This document shows positions 1-7,170 of a DNA stretch of 11,440 bases, in pieces (position 1 is the first letter of the stretch; the number at the start of each line of letters is the position of its first letter). The notes beneath the pieces are model-generated. The model had not been told where the DNA came from and did not search any database. It was given only the letters and a program-made list of their open reading frames with translations. The position numbers were made by a program, and so were the translations under genes. The DNA comes from Acidobacteriota bacterium (GTDB lineage Bacteria; Acidobacteriota; Aminicenantia; UBA2199), in the NCBI GenBank assembly GCA_028749105.1, contig JAQUQF010000031.1, forward strand, positions 1 through 11,440, read 5' to 3'.

Positions 1-1785
1 TTTTTCGCGCGCAAGGAGCTTGATTCCTACCTGGTGGTGCTCGATGCCCTCGACAACCGGGTGGTGAAGGAATACAAGGTCGGCGCCATCCAGAAGCCGA
101 GCTCGCCGGTTTTCCATCCCCAGAAGGACACCCTGCTTTTCACCGGCATGGAAGGCATCCGTTCGTTCCTCTTTTCTCTGGACCTGGGGAGCGGCCAGGT
201 GCGCAAGCTCAGCGACGGCCGCACCTATATTAAGGCCGTCGATATCTCGCCCGACGGCGAGAAGATCGTGTACTCGGCGGGCTCCGGAGGCTTTGACAAG
301 CTGTATCTGGCCGCCGGTGAGAACCCCGACCTGGCGCAGCGCCTGACCGACGGCGGGTTCAATGACATCGCGCCCTCCTTCTCCCTCGATGGCCGGACGG
401 TCTACTACAGCTCCGATGAGCTGGGGGCCTACAACATCTGCTCCCTCAACCTGGAGACCCGGGTCGCCTGCCGCCACAGCGATGTGCGCACCGGCAATTT
501 CTTCCCGGTCGAGATCCCCGGGGCCAAGGGGCAGCTGGTCATCTCCTCTTTCCACAAGGGGAGTTTCCTGCTCTTCAAGAAGGATACGGCTACTTGCCTG
601 GCCGAACGGACGCTCGAGTTTGCCGCCCCCCGGCTCGCCCCTGTCAGCGGCCCGGGGGCCGAAGCGGCCGCCGCCGCTCCCGGTGCGGGCGCCGCTGCGG
701 CGCCGGCCACGTCCGATGTGCCCGCAGAGGCCGTGCCCTTCACCCTGACCGTGAAAAAGTACAAGCCTTTCGAGAAGCTGATCATCACCTCCCTGCCGCC
801 GGTCACGGTGGGCGTCGATTCCGGCGGCGGCTTCTACGGTTCCTCCTATCTCAACGTGACCGACATGCTGGGCGACCACAACTTCATCTTCTACCTGGCT
901 TCCTATTACGGCTACCGCTCCTACCACCTGGCCTATCTCAACCAGCGGCGCCGCCTGCAGATGTATGCCCACCTCTTTTCCGAGAGCGATGCCTATTACT
1001 ATCCCTACTCGGGCACCGCCTACCTCTCCCTGCGCAGCCGCATCGGCGGCGACTTCTCCTTGATCTATCCCTTCAGCCGCTCCCTGCGCGCCGAGCTGAA
1101 CGTGTCGGCCTACCACCAGGAAGAGGACTCGGACCTGTTCTATTACGGCTATGAGCTTCCGTACGGCCAGTACTTCAACGGCTTCGCCCTGCCGCTGGAG
1201 GTCTCGCTCGTTTCCGAGACCACCCGTTTCGGCAATTACGGGCCGAACAGCGGCCAGACGTTCCGGCTCAGCGCCAGCAAGTATGTCAAGCTCTTCTCCG
1301 GCTCGCTGGCCGCCTTCACGCTGGAAGGGGATTTCCGCAAGTACCTGCGCATCGACAACAATACCCTGCTGGCTTTCCGTCTCAGCGGCTTCTACTCGGG
1401 CGGCAGCAACGCCCTGCTCTATTGGAGCGGCGGCAACAACACCCTGCGCGTGGCCGATTTCCGCAGCATGGTCGGCAACAAGGGGTTCTATTTCAACGCC
1501 GAGTTCCGCTTTCCCCTGGTGCACGCCGCCCTGACCCCCATCGGCGTCATCGGCCCGTTGCGCGGCGTGTTCTTCTTCGACCTGGGCGGGCTGTGGTTCA
1601 ACGAGGAGAAGTTCCGGGTCTTCGAGCCGGGCTCGCTGAAGCTGAAGGATGCGCTCTCCTCCGTCGGCTACGGCATCCAGTTCTTCTTCTTCGGCTACCC
1701 ATTCCATGTCGAGTGGGTGTGGCGCACCGACTTCAAGCAAAAGGCATACCACGGCGTCAATTTCTGGATCGGCTACGACTTTTAA
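1..1785 (+). CDS. PD40/TolB-like beta-propeller fused to Omp85-like outer-membrane barrel (5' end missing)
   Basis: The reading frame is open from base 1, so the N-terminus lies outside the window; 594 residues are visible. Residues about 30-200 hold repeated propeller blades of the PD40/TolB type, seen as SPVFHPQKDTLLFTG, DISPDGEKIVYSA and SFSLDGRTVYYSS. Residues about 217-245 are an Ala/Pro-rich linker. From about 250 to the end the sequence is rich in alternating aromatic and polar strands, and the last third (FNAEFRFPL, then RGVFFFDLGGLWF) resembles the closing strands of Omp85/BamA-type barrels. The protein ends in an aromatic-rich strand with terminal Phe, typical of barrel proteins handled by the BAM complex. 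No POTRA domain is visible. It probably sits in the outer membrane with the propeller in the periplasm. Substrate and function are unknown; a missing N-terminal peptidase-like domain is possible but unseen. The architecture call is fairly sure, the function is not. Confidence 0.8.
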   Translation, partial: FFARKELDSYLVVLDALDNRVVKEYKVGAIQKPSSPVFHPQKDTLLFTGMEGIRSFLFSLDLGSGQVRKLSDGRTYIKAVDISPDGEKIVYSAGSGGFDKLYLAAGENPDLAQRLTDGGFNDIAPSFSLDGRTVYYSSDELGAYNICSLNLETRVACRHSDVRTGNFFPVEIPGAKGQLVISSFHKGSFLLFKKDTATCLAERTLEFAAPRLAPVSGPGAEAAAAAPGAGAAAAPATSDVPAEAVPFTLTVKKYKPFEKLIITSLPPVTVGVDSGGGFYGSSYLNVTDMLGDHNFIFYLASYYGYRSYHLAYLNQRRRLQMYAHLFSESDAYYYPYSGTAYLSLRSRIGGDFSLIYPFSRSLRAELNVSAYHQEEDSDLFYYGYELPYGQYFNGFALPLEVSLVSETTRFGNYGPNSGQTFRLSASKYVKLFSGSLAAFTLEGDFRKYLRIDNNTLLAFRLSGFYSGGSNALLYWSGGNNTLRVADFRSMVGNKGFYFNAEFRFPLVHAALTPIGVIGPLRGVFFFDLGGLWFNEEKFRVFEPGSLKLKDALSSVGYGIQFFFFGYPFHVEWVWRTDFKQKAYHGVNFWIGYDF

Positions 1786-1795
1786 ACGCGGATGC

Positions 1796-1811
1796 CGCCC
1801 CGGCCGGGGCG
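1796..1811. terminator. Perfect 16-base GC palindrome after the barrel gene
   Basis: The sequence CGCCCCGGCCGGGGCG is its own reverse complement and begins 10 bases after the TAA of the barrel gene. As RNA it could form a 6-bp all-GC stem with a 4-base loop. No T-run follows, so it is not a classic intrinsic terminator. It directly abuts the -35 box of the next promoter, so it could instead be a protein-binding site or simply insulate the two transcription units. Confidence 0.35.
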
Positions 1812-1812
1812 A

Positions 1813-1841
1813 TTGACTTCGGCTGCAAAAGATGCGACAAT
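1813..1841 (+). promoter_or_regulatory. Sigma-70-type promoter for the mglA run
   Basis: TTGACT (1813-1818) is followed by exactly 17 bases and then GACAAT (1836-1841), 5/6 and 4/6 matches to the housekeeping consensus. Transcription would start near 1848, leaving a leader of only about 10 bases before the ATG at 1859. It lies in the only sizeable gap upstream of the five-gene run, which supports it. The short leader and the off-consensus first base of the -10 are the weak points. Confidence 0.5.
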
Positions 1842-1858
1842 GCCCGGGGTAGCCAGAG

Positions 1859-2854
1859 ATGCTGATCAACCACACATCCAAGCAGGTGACTGCGAAGATC
1901 GTCTATTATGGGACCGGCTTGGGCGGCAAGACGACCAACCTGCAGTACATCTATTCCGTGACCAACCCGCGCACGCGCGGCGAGCTGATCTGCATGGAAA
2001 CGGAGATCGAGCGCACTCTCTTCTTCGACCTGCTGCCCATCAATGTCGGCCTGGTCAAGGGCTACGAGACCCGCTTCCAGCTGTACACCGTCCCCGGGCA
2101 GGTCTTCTACGACTCCACGCGCAAGCTCGTCCTGAAAGGGGCCGACGGCATCGTCTTCGTCGCCGACTCCCAGGAACTCATGGTGCAGGCCAATCATGAG
2201 AGCCTCGAAAACCTGAAGGAGAATCTGGTTTCCTACAACCAGCGCATCGAGGATATCCCGCTGGTGTTCCAGTACAACAAGCGGGACCTGAAGAACATCG
2301 CCTCGGTGGAGAAACTGAACGGCAGCCTGAATCCGCAGGGCCGTCCCTATTTCGAGGCCGTCGCCCGCAACGGCCTCGGCGTCATTGAGACGCTGCGCGA
2401 GATCTCGTCCCTGACCCTGGTGCGCGTCAAGGAATTGCTGGCGCACTCCGCCCATACCCCAAAGAACGTGGCGGTCCATTTCGACATTCACCCCGGGCAG
2501 CAGATGGTCAATTTGGATAACCTGGCGATGAAAAAGGTGAGTGTCGAGCAGATGACCGCCAGCGAGGCGGGCCAGGATGTGCTGACCCCGGCGCCGGTCG
2601 CGGCCGGCAAGGCCGCTGCCCCGGCATCCGAGGCCGGCGCCCATCCTGTCAAGCCCGAAGGCAAGTCGCTCGGCGACCTGCTGAGCGCCATGGGGGACCC
2701 CAGCCGCATCACGCGGATCGAAAAGATCGCTGGCGCCGACGGCCGGCTGATCGTCGAGATCAAGGACGGCTCCGGCCGGCCGATCCGCTCCCTGGACATC
2801 CCGTTGCATCCCGAAACCAAAAAAGTCAATATCATCCTTGATGTCAAGAGCTAG
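1859..2854 (+). CDS. mglA: MglA-like small Ras-type GTPase with long C-terminal extension
   Basis: Residues 1-195 closely follow the MglA family: the P-loop is GTGLGGKTTN (18-27), the G3 region is TVPGQVFYD (77-85) with the family's Thr in place of the usual Asp, and the G4 motif is NKRD (140-143). MglA is the cytoplasmic GTPase that sets cell polarity and drives gliding or twitching motility in Myxococcus, switched by the roadblock protein MglB. Family members are usually about 195 residues, but this one has 331. Residues about 235-268 form an Ala/Pro-rich linker, and 269-331 look like a small separate domain with probable beta strands (RLIVEIKDG, KKVNIILDV). I do not recognise that domain. 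The ATG at 1859 begins the conserved N-terminus directly; the Shine-Dalgarno is weak and the leader short. No mglB lies in the window. The stop codon overlaps the start of the lytic transglycosylase gene. The GTPase call is sure, while a motility or polarity role is inferred. Confidence 0.9.
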   Translation: MLINHTSKQVTAKIVYYGTGLGGKTTNLQYIYSVTNPRTRGELICMETEIERTLFFDLLPINVGLVKGYETRFQLYTVPGQVFYDSTRKLVLKGADGIVFVADSQELMVQANHESLENLKENLVSYNQRIEDIPLVFQYNKRDLKNIASVEKLNGSLNPQGRPYFEAVARNGLGVIETLREISSLTLVRVKELLAHSAHTPKNVAVHFDIHPGQQMVNLDNLAMKKVSVEQMTASEAGQDVLTPAPVAAGKAAAPASEAGAHPVKPEGKSLGDLLSAMGDPSRITRIEKIAGADGRLIVEIKDGSGRPIRSLDIPLHPETKKVNIILDVKS

Positions 2855-4223
2855 ATCAAGACTGCTGCTGGCCGCCTTGCCCCTGCTCCTGGCCTGCGCC
2901 CCCGCCTGCTCCACCCTGAGGCCCAGCGTTGCCCCGCCGGTTGCCCCCGGCCCCGAGGCTCGCGCCGAGGCCCTTTTTCAGCAGGGCAAGGCGTGCCTGG
3001 AAAAGGGGGACATGGCCGGGGCCACCTCGTACTTCGACCAGTCGGTGGACGCGCTGCTGGCCGCCGACAGCGCGGGTCTTGACCGGCGCGGGGCGCTGAA
3101 CGACACCGTCAAGAAAATCGCCGACATCGAGCTGAGCTACCTGAAGGACAAGAACAGCCCGGAGAACGGCGAGCATGAGGCGTTCCTCGACCAGGTCATC
3201 GCCACGCCGCTGTTCCTCCCTTCGGTGAAGGACGTCGAGGACCTGCAGCAGAAGGTCAGCGAGGCCGCCGCCGTGGTCTACAACGTGCCGGTGATCGTCA
3301 ATCCCCAGGTGGTCTCCTTCCTGAAGGCGTTCCAGACCATCCGCCACGAGGGCATCCAGCGCGCCCTCGACCGCATGGGCGAGTTCATCGGGCCATTCCA
3401 GGAGATCTTCCGCCGCCACGGCATCCCCGAGGATCTGGCCTACCTGCCCATCATCGAGAGCGGTTTTCGCGTCGACGCCACCTCGCGGGCGCGGGCCAGG
3501 GGCGCCTGGCAGTTCATGGCCTCGACGGCGCGGCTGTTCGGGCTGCGGGTAGACTGGCAGGTCGACGAGCGCCTCGATCCGTTCAAGGCGGCCGACGCGG
3601 CGGCCCGCTTCCTGAAGCATCTCTACGAGGAATACAACGACTGGTACATTGCGCTGGCCTGCTACAACGGCGGCCCGCGCCGGGTGGTGAAAGCCATGCG
3701 CGCCCTGCAGACGGCCGACTTCTTCACCATCAACCAGAGCCGGCATATCCGCCGCGAAACGAAGAATTACGTGCCGGCCTTTCTGGCTTCGCTGATCATC
3801 GCCCGTTCGCCGGCCGAGTACGGCTTCTCCCTCGACGGCGGCGAGGCCGTCTTCGCCGGCAGCAAAACGATCGTCGTCCCGTCGCCTGCCTCGCTGCCGC
3901 AGATCGCCGAACGGCTGCAGATCCCGACCGCCGACCTGAAGAAGCTCAACCCCGAGCTGCTGCGCGATTTCACCCCAAGCAGCGTGGACGAATACCAGCT
4001 GCGCGTCCCGGGAACGGCGGATGAGGCGGCCCTTGCCGGGCTGGAGCGCATCCCGGCCTCCAGGATTCCCAAGTACAACTCCTACCGCGTCCGCCCCGGC
4101 GACACCCTGTCGCTGATCGCCCGCCGCCATGGCACCACGGTCAGCCGCATCAAGGAGGCCAACCGCATGAAGTCCTCCCTGATCCGGCCCGGCATGAACC
4201 TGATCATCCCGGGGAGGGGGTAG
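2841..4223 (+). CDS. mltD: MltD-like membrane-bound lytic murein transglycosylase with LysM
   Basis: The protein (460 residues) starts with a lipoprotein signal: Arg-rich start, hydrophobic core and lipobox LLAC, giving acylated Cys19. Residues about 30-60 resemble a TPR-like helix pair. The SLT domain spans about 175-300, with catalytic Glu206 in LPIIESGF, then GAWQFMASTARLFGL and ACYNGGPRRV, the family I pattern. A canonical LysM peptidoglycan-binding domain lies at about 414-458 (YRVRPGDTLSLIARRHGTT), preceded by a degenerate LysM-like stretch at about 337-395. It should cleave glycan strands to 1,6-anhydro-muropeptides from a membrane-anchored periplasmic position. The ATG at 2841 overlaps the mglA stop by 14 bases in another frame and has no clear Shine-Dalgarno, so translation is probably coupled to mglA. 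A TTG at 2838 is an alternative start. E. coli MltD has a similar SLT plus LysM layout. Confidence 0.92.
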   Translation: MSRARSRLLLAALPLLLACAPACSTLRPSVAPPVAPGPEARAEALFQQGKACLEKGDMAGATSYFDQSVDALLAADSAGLDRRGALNDTVKKIADIELSYLKDKNSPENGEHEAFLDQVIATPLFLPSVKDVEDLQQKVSEAAAVVYNVPVIVNPQVVSFLKAFQTIRHEGIQRALDRMGEFIGPFQEIFRRHGIPEDLAYLPIIESGFRVDATSRARARGAWQFMASTARLFGLRVDWQVDERLDPFKAADAAARFLKHLYEEYNDWYIALACYNGGPRRVVKAMRALQTADFFTINQSRHIRRETKNYVPAFLASLIIARSPAEYGFSLDGGEAVFAGSKTIVVPSPASLPQIAERLQIPTADLKKLNPELLRDFTPSSVDEYQLRVPGTADEAALAGLERIPASRIPKYNSYRVRPGDTLSLIARRHGTTVSRIKEANRMKSSLIRPGMNLIIPGRG

Positions 4224-5759
4224 GTGGTCAGCCGCATCAATTCGGCGGTGCTCAACGGTTTGGACGTCGTGGCCACCGAGGTCGAGGTCGGCTTCTCGCG
4301 CGGCATCCCGGGCATCGTCATCGTCGGCCTTCCCGACAATGCCGTCAAGGAAAGCCGCGAACGCCTGAGGTTGGCGGTCGCCCACGCCAATTTCGACTAT
4401 CCCCAGGCGACCAAGATCGTCATCAATCTCTCACCGGCCGATGTGCGCAAGGAGGGCTCGGCTCTCGACCTGCCCATGGCCGTGGGCATCATCCGCAACC
4501 ACTATCGCCTGGAGAGCCCGGCCTTCTCCGAGCTGCTGTTCTGCGGCGAGCTGAACCTCGATGGCGGCCTGAACCCGGTCAAGGGGGTGCTGAACATCGC
4601 CATCTTCGCCCGCGAGAACGGCTATCGCGGCATCGTCATCCCTTACGGGAACCGCGAGGAAGCCCAGTTCGTCCGCGGCATCGAGGTGTATGCCCTGAAG
4701 AACCTGGCCGAGGTCATTGAGTTGACCGAGCACGCGGAGCGCTTCGCGCCCTGTCCGACGGGAATCGCGCGCCCTGCGGCCGGGATCTGCGAGAACGACT
4801 TCGCCGAAATCAAGGGGCAGTACCTGGCCAAGCGGGCCATGGAGATCGCCGCCGCCGGCTTTCACAACCTGCTGATGATCGGCCCGCCGGGATCGGGCAA
4901 GTCGATGATCGCCAAGGCGCTGCCCTCCATCCTGCCCGACATGAGCGACGACGAGATCCTGGAGACCTCCCTGATCTACAGCGCCGCCGGGCTGCTGGGC
5001 GCACAAGGTGCGCAGGGCGGGCTGATGCGCAGCCGGCCTTTCCGCTCGCCGCACCACACCATCTCCGACGTCGGCATCAGCGGCGGCGGCAAGTATCCGG
5101 TCCCGGGCGAAATCTCCCTGGCCCACAACGGCGTCCTTTTCCTCGACGAGATCCCCTATTTCAAACGCACGGCCCTGGAGGTGCTGCGCCAGCCCCTGGA
5201 GGACGGCCGGATCACCGTCTCGCGCTCTCTCACCTCCGCCACGTTCCCTGCCCGCTTCATGCTGGTGGCGGCCATGAACCCCAGCCAGGATGCCGTCGGC
5301 CTGGGCGAGGTCGGCTGCAGCGGACCGGCCCAGCGCCACCGCTACTACGCCAAGCTCTCCAAGCCCCTGCTCGACCGCATCGACCTGCAGATCGAGGTGA
5401 AGAAGGTCAAGCTGGCGGAGATCACCTCGCCGGCGCTGGCCGAGAGCTCCGCCGTTGTCCGCGCCCGGGTGGCCGGCGCCCGCGCCCTGCAGGCGGAGCG
5501 CTTCCGCGGCCTGAAGCGTAGAGTATTCGCCAACGGCCAGATGCGCAATGCCGAGATCCGCAAGTTCTGCGCGCTGGATGAAGAGGGCAGCGAGCTCCTG
5601 CGCCGCGCCGTTGAGAAGTTCGACCTGAGCGCCCGCGGTTATTTCCGCGTCCTGAAGGTGGCGCGGACCATTGCCGACCTGCAGGGAAAGGAGAGGATCG
5701 CGGCGCCCCACGTGCAGGAGGCGCTGCAGTACCGTTCCCTGGACCTGGGCCGGTTTTAG
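4224..5759 (+). CDS. comM: ComM/YifB family AAA+ ATPase (Mg-chelatase-like)
   Basis: At 511 residues this is the usual family length. The order is an N-terminal ChlI/Lon-like domain (about 15-140, with PGIVIVGLPDNAVKESRERL), the Mg-chelatase AAA+ domain (about 190-395) and the C-terminal helical domain (about 400-505, ending in RVLKVARTIADL). Walker A is GPPGSGKS (220-227), RPFRSPHHT follows, and Walker B is VLFLDE (304-309). ComM is a hexameric helicase that promotes branch migration during natural transformation in Vibrio and relatives; despite the family name it is not a chlorophyll enzyme. After AMNPS (350-354) the paired cysteines common in many members are missing, and only Cys365 remains. 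The GTG start at 4224 follows the mltD stop with no gap, and GGAGG at 4213-4217 gives a good Shine-Dalgarno. No other competence gene is visible, so the transformation role is inferred from the family. Confidence 0.93.
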   Translation: MVSRINSAVLNGLDVVATEVEVGFSRGIPGIVIVGLPDNAVKESRERLRLAVAHANFDYPQATKIVINLSPADVRKEGSALDLPMAVGIIRNHYRLESPAFSELLFCGELNLDGGLNPVKGVLNIAIFARENGYRGIVIPYGNREEAQFVRGIEVYALKNLAEVIELTEHAERFAPCPTGIARPAAGICENDFAEIKGQYLAKRAMEIAAAGFHNLLMIGPPGSGKSMIAKALPSILPDMSDDEILETSLIYSAAGLLGAQGAQGGLMRSRPFRSPHHTISDVGISGGGKYPVPGEISLAHNGVLFLDEIPYFKRTALEVLRQPLEDGRITVSRSLTSATFPARFMLVAAMNPSQDAVGLGEVGCSGPAQRHRYYAKLSKPLLDRIDLQIEVKKVKLAEITSPALAESSAVVRARVAGARALQAERFRGLKRRVFANGQMRNAEIRKFCALDEEGSELLRRAVEKFDLSARGYFRVLKVARTIADLQGKERIAAPHVQEALQYRSLDLGRF

Positions 5760-5768
5760 GCACGGAAA

Positions 5769-6239
5769 ATGATACTGGACAGGAGGAACTTCTGGCAGGC
5801 GGCGGCCATGATCGCGGCGGCGCTGCTGCTTGGCCTGGGCGCCAACTTCGTCTCCAGGGAGCCGCTGCCGCTGCTGAAAGCGCTGCCTGGACCGGCCGAG
5901 GCGGGGGCTGTTTTTGCCGAAGTGGACGCCGATTTCATCCTGCAGGCCGGCAATGCTCCGGGAACCCTGCTGCTGGATGCCCGTGCTTCGGCGGCGTTCC
6001 GCCTGGGTCATATCCCCGGCGCGCTCAGCCTGCCGCTGGGAGAGTTCGCGGCCTCATTCGCGATGCTGGAGCCGCAACTGCGGCAGGCCGACCTGCTGGT
6101 CGTCTACTGCAGCGGCTCGACCTGCAGTGATTCTCTCAACCTGGCCGGCATGCTGAGGGCGAAGGGGATGAAGAGCATCTATCTCTATAAGGGGGGGATG
6201 GAGGATTGGAGCGGGAATGGCCATACCGTTGAAAAATAG
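5769..6239 (+). CDS. Membrane-anchored rhodanese-like protein
   Basis: The 156-residue protein has one N-terminal hydrophobic segment (about 10-28), probably an uncleaved anchor or signal, followed by a single rhodanese domain. Visible family motifs are LLLDARASAAFRLGHIPGA, the active-site loop YCSGSTCSDS with Cys114, and KGGMEDW near the end. Rhodanese domains carry sulfur as a cysteine persulfide. Here the loop reads C114-SGST-C119, so the sixth position, often Arg in classical enzymes, is a second cysteine. That allows a disulfide or thiol exchange instead of, or as well as, sulfur transfer. The domain should face the periplasm. The ATG lies 9 bases after the comM stop, and the end overlaps the MauE/DoxX gene by 23 bases, suggesting the two act together. 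The fold is sure, the substrate unknown. Confidence 0.88.
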   Translation: MILDRRNFWQAAAMIAAALLLGLGANFVSREPLPLLKALPGPAEAGAVFAEVDADFILQAGNAPGTLLLDARASAAFRLGHIPGALSLPLGEFAASFAMLEPQLRQADLLVVYCSGSTCSDSLNLAGMLRAKGMKSIYLYKGGMEDWSGNGHTVEK

Positions 6240-6678
6240 GTTCTTGCGCTTCCTTTCCTCGGCGCCGCTGCAGGCGCTGTGCCGCCTGGCCCTGGGCGGG
6301 ATCTTCATCTATGCCAGCCTGGACAAGATCGCCCATCCGCGTGAATTCGCCCTCATCATCGCCAACTATGCCATCCTGCCCGATTGGCTGGTCACCCTGC
6401 CGGCGCTGGTCCTGCCGTGGCTGGAGCTGGTCGCCGGCCTGTGCCTGGTCGCCGGCCTGTGGACGCGCAGCTCCGCCCTCCTGCTCTCCCTGCTTCTCCT
6501 GCTCTTCATGGCCGCCCTGGGGTTCAACGCCCTGCGCGGCATCGACCTGAGCTGCGGCTGCTTCTCCACGTCGGCCGCCGACAAGGAGAAGGCCTGGATC
6601 CTTGTCCTCCGCGACCTGCTGATCCTGATTCCAGGCCTGCTGCTCGTTTTTTTTCACCGGGGAAAAAAGACTTCTTGA
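6217..6678 (+). CDS. MauE/DoxX family redox-associated membrane protein
   Basis: The 153-residue protein has four predicted membrane segments (about 18-34, 54-80, 85-104 and 126-146). Family marks are FIYASLDKIAHPREFA after the first helix, the DLSCGCF motif with Cys113 and Cys115, and a following LRDLLILIPGLLL helix. MauE is needed for maturation of the disulfide-rich small subunit of methylamine dehydrogenase, and the wider family is linked to thiol redox at the membrane. No mau gene is present, so a methylamine role is unlikely. The start overlaps the rhodanese end by 23 bases, and GGAG at 6208-6211 provides a ribosome site 5 bases before the ATG. The likely job is electron or thiol exchange with the adjacent rhodanese, which is inference from position and paired cysteines. 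Confidence 0.87.
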   Translation: MAIPLKNRFLRFLSSAPLQALCRLALGGIFIYASLDKIAHPREFALIIANYAILPDWLVTLPALVLPWLELVAGLCLVAGLWTRSSALLLSLLLLLFMAALGFNALRGIDLSCGCFSTSAADKEKAWILVLRDLLILIPGLLLVFFHRGKKTS

Positions 6679-6727
6679 TGCGGGGGGACGGTCCGGCCCC
6701 CAGGCGATTTCCTATTTTTTATCCCGG
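6657..6727. terminator. Candidate bidirectional terminator between convergent runs
   Basis: The gap between the convergent mauE-like and smpB genes holds nested inverted repeats. The outer arms are CCGGGGAAAAAAGA (6657-6670) and TATTTTTTATCCCGG (6713-6727), pairing an A6 run with a T6 run. The inner arms are five G (6682-6686) and five C (6697-6701) around a 10-base loop. Read on either strand this gives an A-run, a GC stem and a T-run, although the T-run sits about 13 bases from the inner stem, which is farther than in a textbook terminator. The outer arms reach into the ends of both genes. Confidence 0.45.
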
Positions 6728-7170
6728 AATCTCTGTACGTCGCGGTCCATCTCGCGCCGGATGTCGCGTTCCTTGAGCTTCTGCTTCTTCTCGTATTCCC
6801 GCTTGCCGCGCACCAGCGCGATCTCGACCTTGATCCGCCCCTTGTCGTTGAAGAACAGCTGCAGCGGCACGATGCTGAAGCCGCGCTCCCTGACCTTCTG
6901 GTCCAGGCGGTGGATCTCGCGGCCGTGCAGCAGCAGCTTGCGCTTGCGCTCCGGTTCGTGGTTGAACGCGCCCGCCTGCTCATAGGGGCTGACGTGGCAG
7001 CGCAGCAGGAAGGCTTCGCCGTTCTGCACCTCCACGAAGGAGTCCTTGAGGTTGACGCGGCCGGCGCGGATCGACTTGACCTCGCTGCCGACAAGGACGG
7101 CTCCCGCCTCGAAGCGGTCGAGGATCTCGTAATCGTGGAAGGCCTTCTTATTCTGGGCGATGGTCTTCAT
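6712..7170 (-). CDS. smpB: SsrA-binding protein SmpB
   Basis: This is a full-length SmpB (152 residues from the ATG). Signature stretches are KTIAQNKKAFHDY at the start, VGSEVKSIRAGRVNLKDSF, HVSPYEQAGAFNHEP, KLLLHGREI and a Lys/Arg-rich tail that fits the family's C-terminal helix entering the decoding centre. SmpB binds tmRNA and places it in stalled ribosomes so that broken messages are released and nascent chains tagged. The gene overlaps the end of the upstream transporter gene by 23 bases and is last in the rex run. A TTG at 7176 in the same frame is an alternative start, better placed relative to AGGAGA at 7186-7191; the ATG fits the conserved N-terminus. No ssrA gene was recognised in the window. 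Confidence 0.97.
   Translation of the reverse strand: MKTIAQNKKAFHDYEILDRFEAGAVLVGSEVKSIRAGRVNLKDSFVEVQNGEAFLLRCHVSPYEQAGAFNHEPERKRKLLLHGREIHRLDQKVRERGFSIVPLQLFFNDKGRIKVEIALVRGKREYEKKQKLKERDIRREMDRDVQRFRDKK

Noticed and set aside
429..806. Overlapping frames on both strands around the Ala/Pro-rich linker
   Set aside because: The GC-rich linker codons leave all frames open; only the plus-strand frame from base 1 continues into recognisable propeller and barrel sequence.
4224..5759. Reading the ComM gene as a magnesium chelatase for chlorophyll or cobalamin synthesis
   Set aside because: The domain order and length are those of ComM/YifB, and no pigment or cobalamin gene is nearby.
6217..6678. 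Methylamine utilisation role for the MauE-like gene
   Set aside because: No methylamine dehydrogenase subunit, MauD or MauG is present; the neighbour is a rhodanese.
6679..6711. A tmRNA (ssrA) gene next to smpB
   Set aside because: The gap beyond smpB is only 33 bases, and I found no tmRNA-like ends elsewhere in the window.
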